Below the pieces are notes generated by a model that searched no databases, was not told where the DNA came from, and saw only the letters and a program-made list of their open reading frames with translations. A program made the position numbers and the translations under genes. From Endothia cerciana (lineage: Eukaryota > Ascomycota > Sordariomycetes > Diaporthales > Cryphonectriaceae), in the NCBI GenBank assembly GCA_026119935.1, contig JALRMH010000027.1:415529-479528 (forward strand): a stretch of 64,000 nt of DNA, written 5' to 3'. Each line of letters begins with the position of its first letter. Position 1 is the stretch's first letter. Of this stretch, positions 35,227 to 47,976 are shown one piece after another.

Positions 35227-35764
35227 AGGTCACCGGAGACAATAATGGTAGATGTTGTTTGCTACCAGAAGAACCAAGCACCTGAGAGCAGCCCAATATT
35301 AATTATTGAGCAGTACTGGTAGAGCAGCGCAATATTAGCACGAAGCCTTGTGCGAGCTGCTCGTATAGTCATGAGGCAAAGGTCGATTTAACTAAACGGT
35401 AATATTGTGATCTAGGCATACACAGCAGAGACAAACGATACAGCCTACAACACATGATGTTCACCCTACCCTACCGTGCATACCTTAGGCGAAAGATTCG
35501 ATGGAACTAGGCTTTCGTCACGGGTATGATCGCTAGACGACGCAGAGGTGTTTGGCCTGGGGTGAAAGGTGCAGATGGTGGCATGACACCAGCTGATGTC
35601 AGCCATTTAAATAGCGCAAGGCTTTTTTGACTAATGCATCGACTACAATCAAATACTATGAAATTTACTATATAATGAGTTGTAAACTCATGGAAGCTTG
35701 ACTTTCTATAATAACTTTTAATTTACAATTCCCAGTGCCTCATACAATTGCAGAATGTAGCAGA
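35227..35764. other. Intergenic, 3' side of the P450 gene
   Basis: About 540 AT-rich bases with no gene; probably the P450 3' UTR and spacer. Confidence 0.4.
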
Positions 35765-37894
35765 TTAACTGAATTTAGTTTTGAAAAGCAGAGTTTTAGA
35801 TGCATCCGGAATGGACTATATTTTAGGAACATAGTTAATATAAAAGGATCCAGTTATGGGAATCCATTCGGATGAGGGGTTTTCTTTAAAAAAAAAAAAA
35901 AGGGAAAAAGATTCAGACTTACCATGTGAGCGAATTCAAGGTTAGGATATCTTACTGTGCTATTACCTGGCATGCGAACTTCGTACCGGGTGAGCACGTT
36001 AGCTAGAATCATTTTAATTTCGTTCGCAGCGAAGAATCGGCCAGGGCAAGCATGACGCCCAAATCCAAACGTCAGACTGGTTTGATTGACGCTGACGAAC
36101 TGGTTGAGTGCCCCACCTTCCACAGAGCCGCCGGCCTTGGCCTGCTCACGCAGCCGAGAGAAACGGAACGGGTCGAATTGTTCGGGATTGGGGAATATCT
36201 CAGGATCGTTGTTCACAGCGACAGCAGGAACCTCGATTGTGGCGCCTGCTGGAATGAGCTGGCCGTTAGACAGCCGAAGATCCTCCAATAGTTTTCGTTG
36301 AAACGATGCTGGCCATGAGTCGAGTTTGTTAGTCAGGCTCTCACAAGCTCATACTTGCAGATTGGAACGTGTAACGCACCCATCGAAGGAGGAGTCATCC
36401 GGAGCGTCTCCCTGAGAAAACTGTCAAGCTTTTTCATTGACTGCAAACATTTGCTGGTAAAGACTCCATCATTCTCCGACAGTGATTGGACAGCCTCTTC
36501 CCTGAGCTCAGCCACGACTGACTCGTCTGCGGCGGCAAGATTGTAAAACCTAGGTGATAATGTGAGCACGCTGGCGGCGCCGGAAATATAGAGTCAAGGG
36601 ATCTGAAGATGAATGAGGGCGAATGTTTGCTGAGAAGAGTTTACGCACGCATTGGTAGCTGTCAAGGTTGTGGTGTGAATGGCGGCGAAGGTTAGTCCCA
36701 ATTGGACCTTGGCGAAGTTCTGGCTGCTTGCATCGGTGAATCTGTTTTGGCTGTCCAGCATCCACTGCAAGAAATCGTCGGGGTTCTCTGAGCTGAATTT
36801 ATCAGAGTGTAACTTCTTCCGGCGATCGACAAGCGGTTGGAGGAAGGCATGAGCCTCGTCGATGCGCTTGTAGAGATGCTTGACCTCGGGTAGCCTGTGT
36901 GCTAAGAACGGCCGTGACCAGGGCTGCAACCTCTGGACGGCACGCTGTGCTTTCATTACATCCATCGTGTAGTTAATAGCGGTGTCCAAGTATTGTTCAG
37001 AGCGGCAAAGCTCTGGTCCGATGAAGATGCGGCCAGATACCATGCCCACGATGCGGAGGAGCTTCTCGTGGATGTTCACCTCCCGCCAGTCAGCAAATTC
37101 CTGACTTGGCAATGCGAGCTCCAAGGCTTCGGCGGCCTCGCGGGCGATAGTAGGATTCAAGCGACCTGTACACAGATGGAGAACATAGGGCTCATTAGAT
37201 GCTACCACTTGAGTTTTCCTCCAGACATCGGGGTGTACCTACTTAGGGATGGAGTCAATTTGCCCGTTATGGTGTGCGGGATAATAGGCACAGAACTTTC
37301 GATTTTGGTGTACTTGGTTTCCATGGCCTATACATGTGCAAATGCTTAATATACGAGTGGCTCTGATGATCGAGCTTCCAGATCTGGACAAGCAGCTTAC
37401 CTCATCAACCGCGGCTTCCATGCTCACCACTCTGTCGGGCAGCTTGTTGAGTTCTGGGAGGAACTTGGGCGAGATCACCACCACGTTAGTGTCTGGTATG
37501 CGAAACAAGTCAGTGTTTGATAATGAAAAATTTGGTGGGTGGGTAGTGGGAAGCAGACAACAGACTTCGCGAAGTGGTGAGTCTAAACGCTCCTTTGAAA
37601 AGCCCATTCTTGAACTGATCGCGAGGGTCAATATATGTTCCTACAGTATGCATGATGAATACATACGTTGCTATAACCCGCGTAATACAACTTGCGCGCG
37701 CCCTGAAGATACGCTTGTCTGCGCTTTTCCTCATTGCCCAGCTCGGCCCCAATGATCGGTAGCGAAGCCAGACGGATGATGCTGATTATCTTGGGACCTG
37801 AATATGCCAGAGTACAGACAAGCATCGCGATGACAACCACAAGAAGGCGCCCAGAGAACACCTCTGAAAGCTGAGATGTGATTGGCGTCGCCAT
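35765..37894 (-). CDS. Cytochrome P450, ent-kaurene-oxidase-like group
   Basis: Eight exons on the minus strand (37894-37667, 37614-37566, 37492-37401, 37327-37243, 37165-36649, 36549-36380, 36308-35923, 35815-35765) join to 525 residues. One N-terminal membrane anchor (residues about 18-35) fits the ER. The I-helix reads FAAIHTTT, the K-helix ExxR is FLRETLR, the PERF region is FDPFRF, and the heme loop is FGFGRHACPGRFF. The last tiny exon gives SIPDASKTLLFK, the expected ending. The AAIHTT I-helix is usual in fungal CYP68/CYP503-type oxidases acting on terpenoids or other secondary metabolites. It appears intact although its neighbours are dead. The donor of intron 2 (GTCTGT) is weak; a 49-base exon 2 is needed to keep frame. 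Confidence 0.9.
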
Positions 37895-39030
37895 AGTGAG
37901 CGATGATGTGAGTGTGGGTTCTGATGTGTGATGTTGGATTCAAACGTAAAGGTCCTAGTGACGATAGCTTCGTTGTGCTCGAGCTGTCGGTAAGGTCTTG
38001 AAGTCGAAACTGGAGAGAGAAGAGCATGTGAGCATTCTTGACTTCTCGTGCGTTTTGCTTTGTAGTTACTGTTCCCTTGATAATGATGGTAACAAAGCTG
38101 GGCCTGGGAGAACGAATATAGCTTATCTCCGAATCTGCAGGGGATGCAAGTCTCGCTCTCGCTGTCGCTTTCAGCGCGTATTAAGAGGCCGCAGCATCTT
38201 TTCACTATACGTCCGTATGCTTAATTCTGATTAGCTCGGTCTCGGTCTCGGTCTCGCTCTATACCCATAACACAGATGGAAGCTGGTTCACAGGCATGAT
38301 AACATAGTAGAGCCACCTTCACGGGTTCTAGAGGTCTGTTTAAGCTACGTGTTGCAGACCCGCTCGCTCTTGTATTGGCCGCTAAGACAATTAAGTAACC
38401 ACCAAGAGATTTATGCCTACATGCCTCTCCACCTATGCCTTCGGCAATGTTGCTAGTCCTGATCCTGTGATGGGTATCTTCGCTAAGTACTTCTTTCTTT
38501 TATTTCTCATGCATCTTGGCGTTGTGCTCACAGCCAATGCAGGCAGCTGGCTAAGCTGGCAACTCTTGGCGAAGAAACTCGTCCTAGAGGACCGGGGGGT
38601 TCTCACTTATCCTTTGCTGTTGTATTCTCTGAATCCCTTCACCTACCAGGAGTTCAAGAAGTCAGGAATTCCCATAGTAATTATGTGCCTACAGATTATA
38701 CTCCATGAGGAGTAGCTCGAGAAGCTCTCCATCCTGCGCAACTCTTGTGCAAGAACACACCTAGAGATACGTCTTATTTCTTTCATCACTGGCCGGTTGC
38801 GAATTTCAAAGGAAACAAACTGTAAAAAGCATAGATCGTTGTACTATACTGCTTCATAGAAGTAGGGTTCTTTCAAAAGTATACAGACACAAGAAAGGCA
38901 AAACTATCAGGAGAAGTGAGATCATAATGCTTGTTGTTGAATACTTAGGTACTAGCAAGTTTTGGCGCATTCTACATTATCAGTCAGAACCTGGTCTAGG
39001 AAGATTTTGTACGGAGTCCTGCACCATTTC
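37895..39030. other. Upstream region of the P450 gene
   Basis: About 1.1 kb. One 100-codon plus-strand frame (38413-38715) with hydrophobic stretches is present but unassigned. A short CTCGGT-type repeat lies at 38236-38258. Confidence 0.4.
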
Positions 39031-40540
39031 TCATCCGCTCTCCAAAATTCCCAAAAGGATTAGTACAGGCGCCATCACCAAGGCGATTCCACCAAGCAAC
39101 GTATTGCCCCAACCGAGACCAATGGCGTCATAAAGCTGCAAGCCACAGAGAGGTAGAACTGCCCCCAGGGTGCTCCGCAGGACGGCGTTGACTGCCGTCA
39201 CAGACGCAGCGTGCTGAGTGTAAGCATCGACGAGGTATGTCTGGGAACACATGAAAATTCCCATCATGCCGCAGCCCATGACACCGGTGCCGACATGGGC
39301 GCGATCCAGTGCACGTGTTTGTCTGCCATCCAGCCATATATGATCAGGCCCGCCGGCAACATAAGGGTTGCCGGCACGGTGAGCGTCAGGTGTAGGCTGT
39401 CTTCGGGGCGTGCAGGCTTGTTCATTACATTTTGACGTTGGATCATTTTGTCCGATAAGACTGAGACATAGGCCATACCGATGATATTATCGACACCGCC
39501 AGCGATGAAGGACAGGCCGACACCCTCAGAGCTGAAGCTATATGCTTCCTCGAAGACAAAAGTGAAGGTGGTGAACAGAATGTACATGAGGCTATAGATA
39601 ACGGCGATGTACAGGCAGACAGCCCTGACGACTGCAGCGGTAAGAAGCAAGCGGGCAGGCCGTAGGATTTCAGCCATAAAGACCTGCTTCTGCGTGCCCG
39701 GGATTTGTAGGCTCGATCTGTATCTTTCATCTCCAGTTCGCTCTTGTATTCGCCTAGCCTTGCGTTCGAGTAAGATCGGGGGGTATGTCTCACGGAGCAC
39801 AACGAACGAGCAGAGAGTAGTTACGCCGCCCTATTAGCCCTTGATCAGTGTCTATCCGCCGGAATATGCTACTCTTGTGGAGAAGTGTATTGAAAAAGGA
39901 ACATACCGCTAAGGCAGTGACCCAGAACACCCATTGCCAGCTCTTAGCCGATACGAGAAAACCAGCGCAGTCGGGGCCGACAACAGGGCCGATCAAGGGC
40001 CCGAGCGACCAGATGCTCATTGCCTTGCCCCTCGACTCGGACGGCATTATGTCCGCAAGTATCCCGCTGCCGCACGTGAGGACGCAGACACCGGCGAAAC
40101 CGGCACGGAAACCAAAAGCGATGAGTATGCCCATGTTGGTCGATAAGGCGCAAGCGATGGCGAACAGGACGAAGAGGCTATTGCAGACGTGGTAAACCAT
40201 TGTCCGGCCTTGAAGCTCGCTAACAGGTGCGAAGATCAGCGGGCCAAATGCGAAGCACAAGACGAACACGGAGACGACGAATGCCCCTTGCGTGTCGCTG
40301 GTGACGCCAAAATCTGCGAGGGGCTGAGGGACAGCCGGCGCCATCATAGAGCTTGCAAGCGGCCTGTAGTTACGGTCAGAAACTGTGTGTTTCTGAGACC
40401 CCCAAGGCTAGCATAGTAAGTAAATAGGCTCTCACATGAGGAAGCTGAAGAATGACAATATCGCTATTGCGCTCTATTTTCGCGTGGCGCTCCAATTCAT
40501 GAGATCTTCCGGGTCTTGGTCAATGGGTTCGTCCCAAGCT
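39031..40540 (-). pseudogene. Dead MFS transporter, DHA1 multidrug type
   Basis: Three exons can be traced: about 40540-40436, 40363-39907 and 39830-39031, with normal introns of 72 and 76 bases. The text DPEDLMNWSATRK, PLASSMMAPAVPQ, GRTMVYH, PLIGPVVGP, LRETYPPILLERKA and a C-terminal TM block are those of polyamine/drug exporters of the TPO/FLU1 group. Lesions: no start codon (an in-frame TAA directly precedes the conserved N-terminus), a TAG at 40474-40476 where the family has Trp, and a 1-base frame change near 39288. It lies upstream of the P450, suggesting a former shared cluster. Confidence 0.8.
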
Positions 40541-40949
40541 TAACTTACTTAGCTTACCCGCTTTAATTTTCTAAAGCGCTATATAAATAAACTCAGTCTT
40601 TATTATTATATTTACCAACTGTGGATTGATAGGTGTGAGGAGTTGAAGGGATTTGGCTGGCGGGCCGTATCGGCCCGGGCATCGGCCCGGTCAGGCTGAT
40701 GCCAAACCCACAGCCTGTATTTAGACCCAGCCCAGGCAGGCTGGCCTGGATAGCTTCCTTCCTTCTCAACAACAACAACCACCTGAATCAACGACCTGTA
40801 CCAACTGCAGATCTGCTTCTAACGATTGTGACCTACCAACACCAACACTTATAACTTTAATTCCTTTCCCATCCTTCATAGCTTACTTCAAAAATGTAGA
40901 AAAAATATAAAGCGTATAATTTCACTCTAAGATCCATGACATCAGCATT

Positions 40950-42333
40950 AAAACAATTTCTGAAAATGTCTTTCAAGCCACACCTTCAAATATTCAATAA
41001 AAACAATATAGTCAACAATAAGACTAATAATTCCCTCCATCTCTTTTCAGACCTTCCTAAAGAACTGCGCTTCAAGATATAGCAAGCCTCGCTGAACCTC
41101 GAACGAATTATCGAAATCTCCATCAACTCTCCTCCAGGAACGGCAGCCGCCTTCAAGGATCGAGTTCTGGCCACATATAGAGGGGGAGGAAGGTTATCTA
41201 CCTCGAAAACGGCGGACATCGGTCTGGCTGGAGATACTCCAACGGCTGAAGAGCTACCGGATCAATGCATTCGCAGAGGACAGCAATTTAGCGCCGTTGT
41301 TTAGGGGCGTAATATTTTAATCAAGTTCCTATGCAAGGCAAGGAATGAAGCATATGCGTTCTATCAAGTCTATATTCTTTGCGAGTTTACTAAAGACAGT
41401 CTTGTTTATAGAATAAATAAGGCGGTGACTCTTCTAGATATGTTACCTTTCAATCTCGAGTACGACTTGTTATATATCAAGCCCGAACGTCATCTGTACT
41501 AGATGACTCTAGCAGGGTTCTTGGTATATATCAAGACCTTACTAGATTTACACCATATCGGTGTTCTCAACTTGGCATTAGACTTTTATAATCTGTCCTG
41601 GGCTGTCCTAGGCAAAGTGACCGAGCTATGGGAAATTTAGACTCTGTCAGCGCGAAAGTTATCGTGGAGACGCTTCAAGATCTCGAAGAGGTTTTCTTCG
41701 TTATAAAACCCTTGTGCCGTGTAGGACGGCAGGTTTTCCCTTTCTTTTTCTATGGGGCCCTCGGCGTCGACCTTATCTTCAACCGCTCGATACCGATTCA
41801 TTCCCATGCCCCAGCTTTCTCTCGCTTACCCCGCGACCCGCAGCCTATCGAACGAGATCTGAAGAGGGTATACACTTCCAGTGCTTATCCACGGACTGCA
41901 CTTGCGACCCTGGCGTGCGTTGCTGAAAGACCTGGGCTCTACGGAGGGTCGAACCCAATATAGCTGGCTTCTACCATACCAACCCTCAAGCTATGTCAAC
42001 GATATTTATTCTAGGGATGATGCTCAAGCATTTATACAGCGAGAGGATAATGTGTGGAATGGGCGTGTGGAGGGACGGAGTATACCTGACCAGATCGACC
42101 GAGCTATCGCGTATGGACGAGCTAGCCCGGATGTGAGAATTAAAGACCTAGATCAAGCGGCTCGGGCTGCATTTGGATACTGGCTGTTTCCCCTCTCTTC
42201 TAATAACTTTCATAAGAAGGGAGCCGAACAAGGTGGCGAGGATACTAGGGAAGAAGAAAACTCTGGGCCCTTTAGCGAATTGAAAAACCTGTCAGCATAC
42301 TGGCCTGGTTTGATTTTAGCTGACTTGCTTTAA
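40950..42333 (+). pseudogene. Dead 2EXR-domain gene
   Basis: The text LHLFSDLPKELRFKI-stop-QASL matches the start of 2EXR proteins, where the stop (41080-41082) replaces the conserved Trp. Downstream blocks in the same or shifted frames (KARNEAYAFYQVY, LLYIKPERH, then 41881-42333 ending ADLL) continue as protein with more stops (one near 41302) and frame changes. Function of 2EXR proteins is unknown. Read on the plus strand. Confidence 0.6.
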
Positions 42334-42530
42334 TTTCCCAAGATTATTCAAGATTATTAGAGTTTTAAAAAGCTGACAGCGCTTATTTTAGTATTAACGA
42401 TGCTTTTAGTATATTTTAAATTTCAAACGGGATTATAATCATCATTTCACTATAAACGGTTATTATGCACCATAATCCTCGATTACACTTCGCGGCGGCG
42501 CGTATTCTCCAACACCAATAAACGGTATTG

Positions 42531-45500
42531 TTAGTCAAAAGCTAGCAGGTCCACCAACCGCCAGTCCTGTTCTGTCTTCCACAATGGATGAGCCGGCATT
42601 GCAATAACACTGATACGCAGACCATAGCGTAGGTCTTGCGATCCAATGGCCTCGCCATCCTGGCCTAGGATCGAGATTAAGTCTGGCACGGTGCACACAA
42701 TCTCGCCGATCTCGTTGCCGGCTGCATCCGCGTACGCTGCATACAGAAATTAGTTCTGGAAAGGAATGATCATGTGGCGTTTAGACTCGTCGGATGTTGT
42801 TGATGGGATGGCATCGGGGTTTTCTTCTTCAAGTAGCACGCTGCCCATAGTATAGCCCTTGCCGATGTCCCTGCGTACATCGATGATCTTGCTCGTGCAC
42901 GGCCTGGCCCAGATACCAGGCTTGTGACATGGTGTTCGGCACAGCCAGGGACTTGATGATATCAGCACTCAAGGGGCGGGCGCAAACAGCACATCCGAGC
43001 CCCAGCTCTACAGCCGTTATGCGCAAGAGTCCTTCTACACGTAGTGGGCTCTCGGCTTGCTATTAGGCGTGTCAGACTGCGTGGAGTAATTCGGAGTGTA
43101 AATGGCATTACTCACCATAATGACGGCCGAGTTGCCTTTGGCGTCACTTAGCGAGCAGGGCGTGATAGGGTTGCCGTAGACATAAAGAGTTGCTGCTTTT
43201 TGTCAAGAAAGGGTGAAAACGCCATCAGTTCTGAGCTTCAAACTTACCGTGGTACATTGTTGGATACGCTCTGCCCATTGCGTCGCCGTCAACAACGGGT
43301 ATATCGTAGTGGACGCCCGTGACGAATGGGCTCATGCCGTTGCCTCCTCCTCTAGAGAGTTACCGTCAGCGGAAATCAAAGCACCAGGCACAAGCGTACT
43401 GACATTTCATCGGCCAAAATGGCATCAACCTTGCCAATGCCGAGAATCTTCTTGACCATCTCAATCCCTATAATGATCTCAGAGCCACTACCGATCCACT
43501 CATTGATGATACTAGGAGCGCCATACCAAGAACCAAAACCCACAAGATCCGAGTTTTTCAGAGATTTTGGAGACACTACACGCATCGTTCCAGCGCCACC
43601 CTTATTTCGTAGGATATTCAGCCCAGCCAGCAGCTCTAGGTAGGATGGGCCGCCGCCTCCTGTGCCGAGGATGCCGGCTCCGGTAGCAATCAACTCTAGA
43701 TCGACTTCCGAGATGTACCAGACTCCATCCCGGACCTCTGGCCGGTACTCATCCAAGTCGACGTTTGACGCCGGCTTGGTCGTCGGCTCAGCCGCGTCGG
43801 TTACGCGAGCCTTGACACCTTCTTCCTCTTGTGTCTCCTCGAGGTGCTCATCTGGCGGCGTCTCTGCAGACTGGCTGGCCGCAGTCGCAACCTCGGGAGT
43901 TGCCAGAGCTCCTACAGCCTTGATGACCAATCTCATGGCCTTGTTGGCCGTATATTGTAACGGAATCTTGTCGATAGTAACCACCTTGACATCGCTTGGA
44001 TCGGCACCTTTCTGAACAGCGGCTTGGATGGCCTGTTCACAAGCAGCCGCTATGACTGCCTTCTCATCCTTGCCTTGCATGATCTCAATAATATCAACCT
44101 CGCCAGCGACTTTTGCGACTGCAGCTCCAACAGCATTTGCTGCGTCGTGGTGAATTGGCTTCTCGCACTTGGCTACATTACTGAGCTTCTCAGTCACGAG
44201 TAAGGACCCGCCACCTATGAGCAGGACATGCACCGGCGCTGCGGACATTTTCATCTTCTCGATGACGGACTCGAGCATCTGATTCATCTGCTGCTGGGCT
44301 GTCTCGACAGTAGAAGCAGGAATGTGGGCGACCTTGGAAGCATCGCCGAGCTGGGCCTTCCCTGAAGCGACCACGATGTCGCTGGAAGTTAAGGTCGAGC
44401 CGCCAAACACCAGAGCTTGCGCGGTCAGAAAATGGCCTACCGAATCTGGCCCGACCGACACTGTGCCGGTCTTCTTGGACACCTGCACCTTGCTCCCGCC
44501 ACCTAGACCTATAGAAATCACCTCGGGCATAGAAAAGGCAGTCCGGACTCCACCCAGCTCAACAAAATTCGGAGCTTGCCGCGGGAAGCCCGAGGGAAGC
44601 AGAGCGTAGACATCAGTAGTCGTGCCGCCGATGTCAACGACCAAGACCTGGTGATCTGGCCCCTCCGGAAAAGTCGTTTCGCCGTCAATCTGCACAGCGC
44701 GTGGCTTGTCCAGGCCCGCGAGAAATGCTGCTCCCGTTATGCTATTGGTAGGGCCCCTACCAAATGTCTTGGAAGCTTAGTAGCGGCCTTAGCGTCGATC
44801 AGGGTGCCGTCGTTCTGAGAGACGTATAGAGGGTATTGAAGCTGTAGGCGTCTCATGGCCATCTTAAAGCTGCTAATGGTCTTCTGGGCGGTGTTTAGAA
44901 TCGCTGCGTTGAGGATGGTGGCGTTTTCCCGTTCCAGGTATCCTGGCGGAATAATGTCGCGGCTGCACACGATTTTGAGGGAAGGGTCGATAGCGAGCAT
45001 CTGCCTTCGGCACTCCTCCTCGTGGATGCCCTCGTGGTCGAGGGGCGAGGACCTGGGCTATGTTCAATGTCTAAGGCAAACCACGGGGGACAAAAGGGTG
45101 AGGGGTGTGCTTACTCCCACGATAGCAACCGCCCTGAGCGACTTGGCCTGGATCTGCTCTACGCAGTCCTTGATCTGCATCGGATCCAGGGGTGCAATCT
45201 CACGGCCATCGATTTCAAGGCCACCGTCCAGGAACCAAGCACCTCCCTCCATCACCCGATGCAAACCAACAGGAAAGTCTGTGAAGGGCGGTATTTGTCG
45301 TGTGAACGGCCCGCAGAGCCGTACGACGGCGACTCTGCTCAGACGGCGCGCATCGGCCTCGACCAAGGCGTTGATGAAGTGTGTCGTGCCAATGGTGACG
45401 CTCAGCACGGATGTCTTGGGCGCGCCGGATTTGATCAGCACAGTCTCGATGGCCGTCGCTATACCAGACATGACATCAGCTGTGGTGGCGGACTTGCATG

Positions 45501-45597
45501 AGGCCAGAATACCGCGGGCGGGCGTGTCGAATGCTGTCACATCCAACAGGGCGGCATCCGTGTTGGTGCCACCGACGTCGACTCCGATGCGATACAT
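42531..45597 (-). pseudogene. Broken hydantoinase/oxoprolinase with DUF917 C-terminus
   Basis: Starts at ATG 45597 with YRIGVDVGGTNTD (hydantoinase A N-domain). The second hydantoinase domain has VVDIGGTTTDVYAL and LGGGSKVQV. The DUF917 part has GGGGPSYLELLAGL, DAILADE and GGGNGMSPFV, DGDAMGRAYP, and a late VELGLGCAVCARPL. Introns near 45114-45058, 43403-43353, 43246-43196 and 43116-43066 fit. Three lesions are seen: a 1-base frame change near 44760 just before KTFGRGPTNS, another near 42895 (AVHEQ/KIIDV), and a TAA near 42745 (FQN-stop-FLYAAY). Such fused proteins, about 990 residues, are predicted to open cyclic imides or lactams with ATP. It is divergent from an NCS1 permease gene. Sequencing error cannot be excluded for the frame changes. 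Confidence 0.85.
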
Positions 45598-46013
45598 GTT
45601 ACAGTCCTTAAAGATCTATACTGGCTAGGTAGTTGCGTCCGAGTTAACAAGTTCTGGTTGGTGATGGCTTCAAGGGATTAAAAACTGTGCACTGACTTAT
45701 TCCTGGTGCGAATTAAGGTATTATTGGTCTCGACAATACTAGAAAGCGGTATTATTCGTGTAGCGCGACGAGTTTAGTGTGCGAAATCAACATTTAACGA
45801 AATAACGATCGAAAGTTGTCGACTGGGTCCTGGCAAGGCGCCCAATAGCAATAGACGCCGTTATCAAGACTAGGTCGCGAATGGGATCGGGGTAGTTTAA
45901 ATGGCTGCCGGAAGTTGCCACGGAAAAATAACAAAACTATTGCCGCCTGCCCAACGCTGGTATCGCAGCCGCCTCCCCACGTTGTTTCATTATTTTGTTC
46001 AAACACGATCACC
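45598..46013. promoter_or_regulatory. Divergent promoter of hydantoinase and NCS1 genes
   Basis: A 416-base region between two start codons on opposite strands. It contains GATA-type sequence (for example CGATAACGATCG-like text near 45805), which in fungi can bind nitrogen regulators, but single GATA sites are common by chance. Confidence 0.35.
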
Positions 46014-47976
46014 ATGATGTCGTCGTGGGCGGCAAAGCTGAGAGTTTCTCAGGTGACGGAGACGTCGCGTTGGATTGTGCGTGCGCGCGTAGACAGAGGC
46101 TAATATAGACCGATAATTACTAACGAGAATAGAACAATGATATTCGCCCGATCGAATCAGGACGTCGCACCTGGGGCTTCATCACGTTCAACAATTACTG
46201 GCTCCTCATCAACACCAACATCTCGACGTATCTGACGGGAAGCGCTCTGATTCCATTGGGTTTGACATGGTGGCAGGCATTTATCTGCATCATTGTCGGC
46301 AATCTGCTGGCGGCCGGAGCCACAGTCCTCAACTCGCTACCGGGAGCTCATTACCATGGTAGGCTGCCTATTACTTTCTCCCGTGCTGTAGAGGAGGCTG
46401 CAGCTAATGTGATCAAGTCGGATACCCTGTCATCAACCGTGCCGTCTGGGGCATGTGGGCGTCGCAGTTCGCCGTGTGGAATCGCATCTTCCTGTCTCTC
46501 GGTAAGCGTCTGCAATTATCACCAATATCGGGCTTTTGACTGACATCTCCCCAGTCTGGTACGGCTATACGGCCTGGATTGGCGGGGAGTGTGTATATGT
46601 GATTTTGCAATCCTGGGATCCTAGCCTGGAAGTACACGTCCCCAATAGTATGCCGGAAGACACCGGTATGACCAGCGCCACCTTCATGGCTTATGTCATT
46701 TTCATGATCATTAGCGCTCCCGTGGGCTGGATCCGCCCACACAAGCTGGAGAAGTTCTTTTATATCTCTAGCTCCATCACCATGGTCTTCTTCCTCGTCT
46801 TTCTGATCTGGTCTCTTGCCAGCATGGGCTCTGGCGGCTTCGGCGATACCATCAGCAGCGCCGCGGACCTGCCTAACAACGACAGCCCTAACAGCCTGCC
46901 CTGGCTGATGGTCTACGGCATCATGTCAACAATCGGCTCGATTGCTGCGGGCATCCTGAATCAGAACGATTACGCACGCTTCGCAGCTGCTCCCAGACAC
47001 GCTATCCTTGGCCAGGCCATTCCATTCCCCGTGTACGGTATCCTCTGCTCCATGATCGGCATTTTGGTCACCGCCGCGACCCAGAAGCGTTTCGGTGGCG
47101 AGGCCATCTGGAACCCTCCGACGTTGCTGTCCCAACTGCTGGCCGACAACCCGACGGCCGGAACACGTGCCGCCTGCTTCTTTGCGGGCTTGGCCCTGGC
47201 CATTTCGCAGATTGGTGTTAATGTGCCGGGCAATGCGCTGGGTGGTGGCTTTGATCTTGCGGCTACTTTCCCAAAGTACATCAACATCCGTCGTGGCACC
47301 TTTGTAAGTGATCCTGAAATCTTGTATGCTGTGGTAAAACATTATCTCATTAAAGCCTCCCAGATCACTATGCTCTTTAGTCCTCTTGTGAATCCATGGC
47401 GCTTGGTCAATACTGCCACCACCTTTCTCACGGTACTGTCCTCGTACTCGGTATTTCTGGGGCCTATGACCGGCATGATGGTCGCCAGCTATTTGGTAGT
47501 CAACCGAAAGAAGATCAATGTCAATGACCTGTACAACGGGTCCTCCAGCAGTATCTACTGGTACAACGCCGGCATCAACTGGCGCGCTCCTGTTGCTGTA
47601 AGCCCTCCCATATTATCTCTCTCAGCATCTCTCAGGTATGTCGTTAAATGTGCGATCTTAGTGGATGATCGGCGTGGCTCCATGTCTGCCCGGCTTCATC
47701 GCCGCCGTGAACACATCGGTGAGCATTCCTGCGGGGCTGACGCAGCTGTACTACATGAACTACCTGTACGGGTTCCTCTCAAGCGGCTTGGTGTACATCG
47801 TACTGCACCAGGTGTTTCCATCCGTCAAGCTCGGTGCTTTCGTCAAGGACGGCACCACAGCGGAGCAGACTATGGTGTACTATAGACAGAAGTGGGAGAT
47901 GGAGGATAGTGACCGGCACGCTGTGATTGACGACGTTAACAAGGCTAACGATCATCAGTCCATTATTGCTTTTTGA
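46014..47976 (+). CDS. NCS1 family permease (hydantoin/allantoin/purine/cytosine type)
   Basis: Six exons (46014-46052, 46133-46358, 46418-46501, 46555-47303, 47364-47597, 47662-47976) join to 548 residues. The start of the family is clear: NNDIRPIESGRRTWG, then NYWLLINTN. About twelve membrane segments follow, with GYPVINRAVWGMWASQ, the SIAAGILNQNDYARF region (TM6) and the ANISAN-like NVPGNALGGGFD block in TM8. The tail is cytosolic and charged. These transporters move nucleobases, allantoin, hydantoins or vitamins with H+ or Na+. It is divergent from the hydantoinase-like gene, which suggests a cyclic amide substrate. Splice joins are in frame and no lesion is seen. Confidence 0.92.

Noticed and set aside
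43662..44015. Plus-strand frames within the hydantoinase locus
   Set aside because: They lie opposite the DUF917/hydantoinase coding text and are its antisense shadow.
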